From an uncultured Oscillospiraceae bacterium (GTDB lineage: Bacteria; Bacillota; Clostridia; Oscillospirales; Oscillospiraceae): 24,353 nt of DNA. The stretch covers positions 1-24,353 of the forward strand of contig CAKUEI010000016.1 in NCBI GenBank assembly GCA_934646175.1, read 5' to 3'. Below, piece by piece: positions 16,502 through 23,664 of the stretch (positions within the stretch are counted from its first letter, which is position 1; the number at the start of each line of letters is the position of its first letter). A program made the position numbers and the translations under genes. The notes beneath the pieces are model-generated. The model was not told the DNA's origin, ran no database searches, and saw only the letters and a program-made list of their open reading frames with translations.

Positions 16502-17824
16502 TCAAATCATATGGTCCACTTCTGTCAGAACCTCGTCCATCTTCGCCATTTCCTCCCGCAGCTGTTCTTCCGTGATGATCAGCGGCGGAGCCACCAGGAT
16601 CATGTTCTCATGGCCGAAGGTCATAAAGCGCTTCTTTTTCAGCATACCCAGGATCTTCCCCATGGTGCCCTCCGGGTCCCTGCCGTATGGGACGATGGGC
16701 TCCCGGGTCTTCTTGTCCTTCACCAGCTCGATGCTGGAGAAAAGGCCGATATAGCGGACGTCGCCCACGCAGGGGTGCTTGGACTTCATCTCCTCCAGAA
16801 TCTCGCCCAGCACCTTGCCCACCTGCTGCACATGACTGGGGATGTCGTGCTCGAGGTAATAATTCACACAGGCGACCCCGGCGGCACAGGCCAGCGTATG
16901 CCCATTATAGGTCAGGCCGCAGGAGAGCACATGGTCGTCGAAGTAAGCGGCGATCTCCTTGGAGACCACCACGCCGCCCAGCTGCACATAGCCGCAGGTG
17001 ACGCCCTTTGCAAAGGTGACGATGTCGGGCTTTACGTCAAAATTCTGGAAGGCAAACATCTTCCCCGTCCTGCAACAGCCGGCCATGACCTCGTCGCACA
17101 CCATAAGAATGCCGTACTTATCGCAGATCTTCCGGACGCCGGGGAGATAGCCCTTGGGCGGAATGATCACGCCGTTGGTGCCGGTGATGGTCTCCACGAT
17201 CACAGCAGCCACATTGGCCGCGTTTTCGTAGACGATCTGTTCCTCCAGCTTCTTGAGATAGAACTCTGTACATTTCTCCTCCGTCTCAAAGGGGAGGTTA
17301 TCCCGGTAGACGTAAGGGTCGAAGAACTTCACAAAGCCAGGGATCCCTGGCTCCAGCGGGAACCGGCGGGGCTCGCCGGTCAGGTTCCCGGCGCCGAAGG
17401 AGGAGCCGTGATAGCTGCGGTAGCGGGAGAAGATCTTGTTTCGACCCGTGAACATGCGGGCGATCTTGATGGCGTTTTCGTTGGCGTCCGCCCCGGCGTT
17501 GGTGAAGAACACCTTGCCCATGTTGTCCGGCATCTGGCCGATGATCAGTTCCGCCAGATCGGCGCGGTCCTCATCCGCATAGCCCTCACTGATGAAGGCG
17601 TAACGCTTGAGCTTTTCCACAATGGCGCGATTGATGTCCTCGTTGCCGTAGCCCACGTTCATATTCACATGAAGGGAGGACATGTCGGCATAGCGGTTCC
17701 CGTCGTAATCGTAAAGATAAATGCCCTCGCAGTGTTCAATGGGAATGGGGTCCAGATCCCGCTGCTTGTTCCAAGACTGAAGCACATATTTTTTCTGTTT
17801 CTCCTTGATTTCTTCGCCCTTCAT
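16502..17824 (-). CDS. Class III PLP aminotransferase (probable beta-alanine transaminase)
   Basis: A 440-aa omega-aminotransferase. GAGNLTG, ETITGTNGVI, the Asp-Glu pair in CDEVMAG (D244) and the PLP lysine K273 in FAKGVTCGYVQLGG identify class III. The family covers beta-alanine, taurine, GABA and putrescine donors. Placed between a dihydropyrimidine dehydrogenase and an alcohol dehydrogenase, beta-alanine to malonate semialdehyde is the best reading; the amino acceptor (pyruvate or 2-oxoglutarate) cannot be told. Taurine is a less likely alternative, as no sulfo-enzymes are nearby. The ATG follows TGGAGGG by 6 nt and lies 31 nt after the preA stop. Confidence 0.9.
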   Translation of the reverse strand: MKGEEIKEKQKKYVLQSWNKQRDLDPIPIEHCEGIYLYDYDGNRYADMSSLHVNMNVGYGNEDINRAIVEKLKRYAFISEGYADEDRADLAELIIGQMPDNMGKVFFTNAGADANENAIKIARMFTGRNKIFSRYRSYHGSSFGAGNLTGEPRRFPLEPGIPGFVKFFDPYVYRDNLPFETEEKCTEFYLKKLEEQIVYENAANVAAVIVETITGTNGVIIPPKGYLPGVRKICDKYGILMVCDEVMAGCCRTGKMFAFQNFDVKPDIVTFAKGVTCGYVQLGGVVVSKEIAAYFDDHVLSCGLTYNGHTLACAAGVACVNYYLEHDIPSHVQQVGKVLGEILEEMKSKHPCVGDVRYIGLFSSIELVKDKKTREPIVPYGRDPEGTMGKILGMLKKKRFMTFGHENMILVAPPLIITEEQLREEMAKMDEVLTEVDHMI

Positions 17825-17855
17825 CTTGATCCCTCCAAAATCGATGTTTTTTGAT

Positions 17856-19367
17856 TCAGCACGCCTGCGCTTCCCGTTTTTTGGGAACCCGCCGGGTGGC
17901 GCCGATGGCCTGCACCGGACACACCAGACGGCAGAGGTGGCACCCCACGCACTTTTTCCCGTTTACCTGTGGGCGGCGCGTTTCTTTGTCAAAGCGGATG
18001 GCATCATGTCCCGCGTCCCGGCAGGAGACAAAGCATCGGCCGCAGCCCACGCAGCTTTCCCGGTCAAACCTCGGGTAGCTGAGGGAGGAGCGGTCCAGCC
18101 GCTCCGGCGGCACCAGACGGGAAATCGCCGTGCCGCAGAATTCATTGAGGCTCTCATACCCATGCCCGATCAGATAGCCCTTCAGTCCAGAGACGAGGTC
18201 ATCGATGATGCGGTAGCCGTACTGCATGACCGATGTGGTAACCTGCAGGTTCGTACAGCCAAGAGCCAGGAATTCCACACCGTCCCGCCAGGTCTCGATC
18301 CCGCCCATGCCGGAAATGGGAACGCCGGAAAGCTGGGGGCATGCGGCCAGATCGTGGATAAACCGCAGGGCAATGGGCTTGACCGCCTTTCCGGAATAGC
18401 CGGACACGGCGGAATACCCGCCAATGGAAGGCGGTGCGGAAAGATCGTCCAGATCCAGTCCGCAGATACTTTTGATCGTATTGATGGCGGCCAGCGCGTC
18501 CGCGCCGCCCTCTACGGCAGCCAGCGCGGGTGGCTCCATATGGCCGAGGTTGGGCGTCATCTTCGCCAGAACGGGGAGCTTGGTCCCCCGGCGGACCGCC
18601 CGGGTATAGCGCTTTACCAGCTCCGGATCCTGTCCCACATCGCTGCCCAGGCCGTTCCCCGCCATCTGGGGGCAGGAGAAGTTGCACTCGATCATATCCA
18701 CCCCCGCCGCTTCGCAAAGCCGGGCAAGCTCGGTCCACTCCTTCTCATCCCGGCCCATGATGGAAGCCACGATCACCTTTGTGGGGAAATCCCGTTTCAG
18801 CCGGCGGAGAGCATCCAGATTCTCCGCCAGCGGATGGTCGGAGATCTGCTCCAGATTGCGGAAGCCCACAAAGGGCGTTCCCTCCTTCCGCACGGCGGCA
18901 AACCGGGGGGACACCTCATCCGGAATCAGGAATCCGATGGTTTTATACACCACGCCGGCCCAGCCCATGCGCAGGGCCGACGCGCACATGTCATAGGTTC
19001 CCGCCACCACGGAAGAGGACAGGAAAAATGGATTTTCGCACTTCACGCCGCAGAAGGTAATGGAAAGGTCCACCTCTTTTTCCGGCACATTGGAAGCATA
19101 CGATGCACACTGCAGGGCAAGGTCCCGGATCCGCACCGGTTCTTCCCGCAGGCATCTTTCCTCACAGCTTCCGCCGCAGGAAGCGCAGGCAAGCCCCGCG
19201 GAAAGCCGGGATGCCCGGACTTTGTCTTCAAACCGCAGCGCCCGCAGCAGGGCCGCCGGGTCCCCCGACGGGCAGGCAGCGGTACAGGGGGCCTCCTCGC
19301 ACAGAAGACAGCGCGCAGCTTCCTCCGCAAGGCGGCGGGAACGCATTAACGTATGGCACTGCACCAT
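17856..19367 (-). CDS. preA: PreA-type dihydropyrimidine dehydrogenase with a fused N-terminal PreT-like Fe-S domain
   Basis: A 503-aa protein reducing uracil or thymine to the 5,6-dihydro form. Residues about 98-425 are the FMN barrel; VDLSITFCGVK, KTIGF, EVSPRF, ECNFSCPQM, GSDVGQDPELV, AKMTPN and SGYSGKAVKPIALRFI are close to E. coli PreA. The C-terminus has two [4Fe-4S] motifs (C439/442/445/449 and C473/476/479/483). Residues about 12-90 are extra: C20/C23/C28/C32 and C61/C64/C68/C72 match the N-terminal Fe-S domain of PreT, GltD and mammalian DPD. The FAD and NAD(P)H domains that normally follow are missing, without any sign of a frameshift. The ATG follows GGGAGG by 7 nt. It lies between hydA and the aminotransferase. 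Confidence 0.93.
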   Translation of the reverse strand: MVQCHTLMRSRRLAEEAARCLLCEEAPCTAACPSGDPAALLRALRFEDKVRASRLSAGLACASCGGSCEERCLREEPVRIRDLALQCASYASNVPEKEVDLSITFCGVKCENPFFLSSSVVAGTYDMCASALRMGWAGVVYKTIGFLIPDEVSPRFAAVRKEGTPFVGFRNLEQISDHPLAENLDALRRLKRDFPTKVIVASIMGRDEKEWTELARLCEAAGVDMIECNFSCPQMAGNGLGSDVGQDPELVKRYTRAVRRGTKLPVLAKMTPNLGHMEPPALAAVEGGADALAAINTIKSICGLDLDDLSAPPSIGGYSAVSGYSGKAVKPIALRFIHDLAACPQLSGVPISGMGGIETWRDGVEFLALGCTNLQVTTSVMQYGYRIIDDLVSGLKGYLIGHGYESLNEFCGTAISRLVPPERLDRSSLSYPRFDRESCVGCGRCFVSCRDAGHDAIRFDKETRRPQVNGKKCVGCHLCRLVCPVQAIGATRRVPKKREAQAC

Positions 19368-19399
19368 TTAAGTTCCTCCCTTCCGTTTCAAAATGGAGC

Positions 19400-20773
19400 T
19401 CAGCGGACGCCGGGGGTGCGTTTCAGGAACGTGCCCCAGCCCGGCTCCCCTACAAATTTTCCGTCTTCATAAACCAACCGTCCGCGGGAGAAGGTCTTCA
19501 CCGGGTAGCCATGCAGGCTTACCCCCTCCCAGATGGTGTGGTCGCAGTCGGAATGCATTTTTTCGTTCGTGATGGTGAACTCCTTCTCCGGGTCGTAGAG
19601 GACGATGTCCGCGTCCTTGCCCGGGGCCAGAAAGCCCTTCTTGGTGCAGCCGAAGATGCGGGCGGGATTTTCACAGCACAGTTCCACCGCCTTGCCGAAG
19701 GTGATCTTGCCGCTGTTGGCGGCGGCGAGCATGTAGGGGTACATGTTTTCTACCCCGGCACAGCCGTTGGGGATTTTGGTGAAATCGTCCTTGCCCCAGT
19801 CCTTCTCATAGGACTGGAAGGGGCAATGGTCGGTGGCGATGGTATCGATAAATCCGTTCCGGATGGCGTCCCACAGCGCATCCCGGCTCTCTGCGCCCTT
19901 CATGGGCGGGGAACAGACGAAGTTACGGCCATCTTCCCGCTTGTAAACGTCGCAGGTGAACTCCAAATACTGGGGGCAGGTCTCGGCGTACACCTTCACG
20001 CCCTGCTCCTTGGCCCGGATCAACTCCTCCAGTCCTTCCTTGTCGGCCAGATGGACGATGTACACCGGCGCGTCCACGCTTTTGGCCCAGTGGATAATGC
20101 GCTTATCCGCTTCCGCCTCCACCCACTCCGGGCGGCTGAGGTAATGATACCAGGCCGAGGTCTTCCCCTCCGCCAGAAAATGCTCGATATTCAGGTCGAT
20201 CACGTCCGGGTTCTCCGCGTGGACGTTGGTCATCATGCCGGTCTCTTTTCCTTTTTTCAGGATCTCCACGATCTCGCCGTCGGAGACCATCATGTGCTCC
20301 TTTTTGTACACCATGAAGCACTTAATGCTGGGCACGCCGTAGTCGATGCAGCTCTGGAATTCATCCAGAATGGCGCCGCCGTTTAAGTCGGTGACGATGC
20401 AGTGGAAGGCATAGTCCACACAGGCCACCGGCTCTGCCATTTTCCGGCGCTCTTCCACGCATTCCACCATGCCGCGGCCCTTCACCTGCTTGGCGTAATC
20501 GAACACAGTGGTAGTGCCGCCGCAGGCGGCTGCCCGGGTGCCCGCCTCATAATCATCGGAAGAGACCGTCCCGCCGAAGGGCATGGCCAGATGGGTATGC
20601 ACATCGATGGCGCCAGGCAGCACGTACAGCCCCCTGGCGTCCACCACCTTGGTGTGTTCCTCCGGAACGAGGCCCTTGCCGATGGCGGTGATCGTTCCAT
20701 CCTTAACGGCAATGTCCGCCGAAATGCGATCTGTGGAAGAAATCAAAGTACCGTTTTGAATCAGAAGATCCAT
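19400..20773 (-). CDS. hydA: Dihydropyrimidinase / D-hydantoinase
   Basis: A 457-aa cyclic amidohydrolase that opens dihydrouracil to N-carbamoyl-beta-alanine. All expected metal-site residues are visible: H59 and H61 (DVHTHL), the carboxylated lysine K151 (SIKCFMVYK), H185 (HAEN), H241 (VHLADKEG) and D315 (ATDHCPF); Y156 is the substrate-site tyrosine. Hydantoins are alternative substrates for this family, but a PreA gene 32 nt downstream favours dihydropyrimidines. The ATG at 20773 follows AGGAGGG by 6 nt; 22 in-frame upstream codons run through the intercistronic hairpin and are not used. Confidence 0.95.
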   Translation of the reverse strand: MDLLIQNGTLISSTDRISADIAVKDGTITAIGKGLVPEEHTKVVDARGLYVLPGAIDVHTHLAMPFGGTVSSDDYEAGTRAAACGGTTTVFDYAKQVKGRGMVECVEERRKMAEPVACVDYAFHCIVTDLNGGAILDEFQSCIDYGVPSIKCFMVYKKEHMMVSDGEIVEILKKGKETGMMTNVHAENPDVIDLNIEHFLAEGKTSAWYHYLSRPEWVEAEADKRIIHWAKSVDAPVYIVHLADKEGLEELIRAKEQGVKVYAETCPQYLEFTCDVYKREDGRNFVCSPPMKGAESRDALWDAIRNGFIDTIATDHCPFQSYEKDWGKDDFTKIPNGCAGVENMYPYMLAAANSGKITFGKAVELCCENPARIFGCTKKGFLAPGKDADIVLYDPEKEFTITNEKMHSDCDHTIWEGVSLHGYPVKTFSRGRLVYEDGKFVGEPGWGTFLKRTPGVR

Positions 20774-20795
20774 GAAAATCCCTCCTGTAAATGTT

Positions 20796-20832
20796 CCGGG
20801 GCAGCGGCGGCCATTTTCCGCCGCTGCCCCGG
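20796..20832 (-). other. Perfect 15-bp intercistronic hairpin
   Basis: CCGGGGCAGCGGCGG (20796-20810) pairs perfectly with 20818-20832 around a 7-nt loop, between the binding-protein stop and the hydA ribosome binding site. No T-run follows on the transcript, so it is not a classic terminator. It may stabilise the 3' end of the transporter mRNA or reduce readthrough. Confidence 0.7.
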
Positions 20833-20854
20833 GATCCATACGCCCGCTTTTCCG

Positions 20855-21973
20855 TCAGTTATATTTGTAGACCAGGACCAGACCGGAGCGCTGATAGACC
20901 TGTGCCACTTCCAGAAGGCCCATATCCGCGGCGTCCGCGGCGATCAGGTTGGCAAACCAGGTGACGCCGAAGTCCACCGTGCCGTTATAGACCGCCGTGG
21001 TCTCGCCAATGTCGCCGCCGCCGGGGATGATGTTCACCGTAAGGCCCACCTCATCGTAATAGCCCTTGGCCTGGGCCACATAGTAGCCCATGAACTGCGC
21101 CTGAGGCAGCCATTTCAGCTGGACTGAGATCTCGGTCTTCTCCGGCGCGCCGAAGGTGCCGTCGGCGGCCATCTGCAGGTAAGAGGTATCGCGGACATCG
21201 TCCAGGGTCAGCCCCTGCAGCTTTCCGGCGGCGGTGGAGTCATCCAGCTGGATATACTGCTTGGCCAGGTCCAGCGTCTGCTGCATGGCATCTTCGTCCA
21301 TGTTGCCGTAATTGGTCACTGTATTGCCCTTGGTGTCCGTGGTTACCAGCTTAGCCACCTGCTCTGCCATATAGGCCTGATGATCGGCGGAGACGGAGGA
21401 GCCGGCCTCGAACACGATCTCGGCGGCCTCGTCAGGGTGCTCGCAGGCGTACTGCCAGCCCTTCAGGGATGCGGAAAGGAAGGCGGCCACCGTATTGGGG
21501 TTCTGCTTGGCAAATTCCGCAGTGCAGAAAATGTTGTCCTCCAGCATGGCCACCCCTTCGTCGTTCATATCGATGATGCCGACGGTATCGCCGTAGCCGT
21601 AGCCGCCGTCATAATCGTTCTGGACCAGGCCCAACTCGTTATAGGTCATGGCGGAGGCCAGGATCACGGAGTCGTCGTCAAAGCCGTCCATGCTGAAGTC
21701 CTGGGCCAGATAGGTGATGGGCAGGTCATACTTGGCCAGCAGAGCCTGCACCTCGTATTCGTTGCCAAGGCCCCAGTTGCCCACTTTGCCTTCGGCGGCG
21801 GCGCGCTTGATGATTTCTTCCGAAGAGGTGCCCTTGTCAAAATAGGCGCCGCCTTCCGCGGAGGAACCGGTTTCCGTTCCGCCGTTTTCCTTGCTGCCGC
21901 AAGCCGTGACCGACAGCAGCAGCGCAGCCGAGAGGATGCCCAGAGAGATGCGTTTCCAAAGTTTCGTTTTCAT
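20855..21973 (-). CDS. NMT1/THI5-type ABC substrate-binding lipoprotein, circularly permuted
   Basis: A 372-aa lipoprotein with a signal peptide and lipobox (LLLSVTAC, Cys25). Residues about 60-265 hold what is the middle and C-terminal part of ordinary NMT1/THI5-type binding proteins: KVGNWGLGNEYEVQALLAKY, SAMTYNELGLV, DMNDEGVAMLED, LKGWQYA. Residues 281-372 then hold what normally comes first after the signal: ISVQLKWLPQAQFMGYYVAQ, PGGGD, GTVDFGVTW, AQVYQRSGLVLVYK. The joint is a linker near 267-280, and the cut falls between LVLVYK and KVGNWG, the usual first crossover between lobes. The likely ligand is a pyrimidine, by operon context. The ATG follows AAGGAAG by 6 nt. It is fourth in the operon, after two permeases. 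Confidence 0.92.
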   Translation of the reverse strand: MKTKLWKRISLGILSAALLLSVTACGSKENGGTETGSSAEGGAYFDKGTSSEEIIKRAAAEGKVGNWGLGNEYEVQALLAKYDLPITYLAQDFSMDGFDDDSVILASAMTYNELGLVQNDYDGGYGYGDTVGIIDMNDEGVAMLEDNIFCTAEFAKQNPNTVAAFLSASLKGWQYACEHPDEAAEIVFEAGSSVSADHQAYMAEQVAKLVTTDTKGNTVTNYGNMDEDAMQQTLDLAKQYIQLDDSTAAGKLQGLTLDDVRDTSYLQMAADGTFGAPEKTEISVQLKWLPQAQFMGYYVAQAKGYYDEVGLTVNIIPGGGDIGETTAVYNGTVDFGVTWFANLIAADAADMGLLEVAQVYQRSGLVLVYKYN

Positions 21974-22011
21974 GATGATCTTCCTTTCTGAACTGTTGTA
22001 TGTCGATCCCG

Positions 22012-22818
22012 TCAGCGGCGGTGCCGCAGGAGGGTGCTCTCCGCAAGGCTTAAAATAGCATACAGGATCACGCCGATGAGACAGGCCACCAGAATGTAGG
22101 CCCATGCAGTGGAATACTGCGCCAGAACGATATTCTCCCGGATGGCCCGACCTACGCCGGTAATGTATTCCGCAAAGTACTCGCTGACCAGCGCGGAAAT
22201 GACCGACAAGGGCACCGACACCCGCAGGGCGTTGAAAATATAGGGAACGCTGTTGGGAAGCCGCAGCTTCCGGAAGATGGTGAACTGATCCGCCGCATAG
22301 GAGTGCATCAGGTCCTCCGAAAACGGCTTCAGCTCATTCAGGCCCCGAAAGGCGTTCAGGCTCATGGTGGCCATGCACAGAAGGGTGACCACGATGATCT
22401 TTGCCACCATGCTGCGGACGCTGGCCTCTTTGGAGATGTCCTTCGTCCAGTTCATGATGACCGGGGCCAGCGCCACGATGGGGATGGCGTTGAAGGCCGC
22501 CACAACAGAAAGCCCGCCCGCACCCCATACAGGGAATACCGTGGCGATGACGGCGATCAGGTAGCCGAACAGAGACCCCAGCGCCAATCCGGCCACCGCC
22601 ACGATCACGGTGGAGTAGACGTTATCCATCACCTTGGCCGCGTTTTCCCCCAGAATGCCCACGATGCGGGTGGGCAACGGCAGCACAAAGGTATCCACAT
22701 GCAGAAGGCTGTGCAGGACCTGCGTCTGCCACAAAAGGAGGAATAAAACGCCGAAGGCCACGGGGAGGATGACGGAAAGGGCTGCGTCAAGCCGCTTGTT
22801 TTTCACTGCGGTGTGCAT
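22012..22818 (-). CDS. ABC transporter permease (second)
   Basis: A 268-aa membrane permease of the SsuC/TauC/ThiX type (BPD_transp_1), with about six membrane segments. The cytoplasmic coupling loop that meets the ATPase is near FRKLRLPNSVPYIFNALRVS. I place the start at the ATG at 22818 (MHTAVKNKRLDA), 9 nt after AAGGAGG. It overlaps the preceding permease gene by 32 nt, a sign of coupled translation. The pair of unlike permeases suggests a heterodimeric channel. Confidence 0.92.
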   Translation of the reverse strand: MHTAVKNKRLDAALSVILPVAFGVLFLLLWQTQVLHSLLHVDTFVLPLPTRIVGILGENAAKVMDNVYSTVIVAVAGLALGSLFGYLIAVIATVFPVWGAGGLSVVAAFNAIPIVALAPVIMNWTKDISKEASVRSMVAKIIVVTLLCMATMSLNAFRGLNELKPFSEDLMHSYAADQFTIFRKLRLPNSVPYIFNALRVSVPLSVISALVSEYFAEYITGVGRAIRENIVLAQYSTAWAYILVACLIGVILYAILSLAESTLLRHRR

Positions 22819-23662
22819 AAACGGCCGCCTCCTTTTTCGATCTTTTTGCCGCGCGCTCCATGCGGTACTGGGGGGACACCTTGTGCTCCAGCACATTGAT
22901 GACCCAGACGGACAGCACACCGATGAGGGCGGAGAAAAATACGATCTGCCAGAACACGTAAATGCTCATGGCGTGCTTCAAAGACTGGGACAGGACACAG
23001 CCAAGCCCGCCGTCGCCCTGAAGGGTATCCACCAGAATGGATGCGGTAATGGCCATGGGGGCCGAGATCTTAAGCCCGGTAAACAGGTACGGGATCGCGG
23101 CCGGGATCAGCGTGGTGAGATAGATCTGCACCTTTCCCGCCGCGCACAGGTGCATGAGATCCAGCTTTTCCTGCTCCACCGACTTCAGACCCGTCAGGGT
23201 GTTGGTGCAGACGGGATAAAAGGTCAGGATGGCAGCAATGACGATACGGCTGACGCCGATATCATGGGTGATGGCCAGCACGATGGGGGCCATGCCCAGA
23301 ATGGGTACCATCTGGATGAGCATCAGATAAGGGAAGGCGATCTTCTCCACGATCCCGCTGAGCTTCATGAGAATGGCAAGGACGAAGCCGCCCGCAAGTC
23401 CGATGAGGAATCCGGCTCCCGCCCGCAGCAGCGTGGCGCCCGCTGCGCCGAGGACGATCTGGACGGCGGTCTGTCCTGCGCTGACCGATTTGGTGGAAAA
23501 TACCGAGGCCAGGACCTGCCACAGATGGGGCAGGATGTTTTCCGGCGTTCGCTTCACCGCCCCTACGTAAAAGGCGCCGATCTCCCAAAGAACTGCAATG
23601 CCGACGATCCACGCCAGCTTTACCACCGCGGGAGGTACAGCCTTCCCTGCTGTTTTCTTCAT
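22787..23662 (-). CDS. ABC transporter permease (first)
   Basis: A 291-aa permease of the same family, with about six membrane segments and the coupling loop near AAGKVQIYLTTLIPAAIPYL. I prefer the ATG at 23662 because GAGGGG sits about 8 nt before it; the GTG two codons upstream (23668), which overlaps the ATPase stop as GTGA, is the alternative. Its basic C-terminal tail (RMERAAKRSKKEAAVYAHR) overlaps the start of the second permease. Confidence 0.92.
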   Translation of the reverse strand: MKKTAGKAVPPAVVKLAWIVGIAVLWEIGAFYVGAVKRTPENILPHLWQVLASVFSTKSVSAGQTAVQIVLGAAGATLLRAGAGFLIGLAGGFVLAILMKLSGIVEKIAFPYLMLIQMVPILGMAPIVLAITHDIGVSRIVIAAILTFYPVCTNTLTGLKSVEQEKLDLMHLCAAGKVQIYLTTLIPAAIPYLFTGLKISAPMAITASILVDTLQGDGGLGCVLSQSLKHAMSIYVFWQIVFFSALIGVLSVWVINVLEHKVSPQYRMERAAKRSKKEAAVYAHRSEKQAA

Positions 23663-23664
23663 AC

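Noticed and set aside
17856..19399. The missing FAD/NAD module of PreA as a frameshift or deletion artefact
   Set aside because: The junction between the Fe-S domain and the FMN barrel is in one uninterrupted frame with sensible linker sequence, and no remnant of a Rossmann fold is found in any frame nearby.
20855..22105. The swapped binding protein as a pair of broken or fused genes
   Set aside because: One continuous frame contains signal peptide, lipobox and every conserved block exactly once; a fusion of two genes would leave duplicated blocks.
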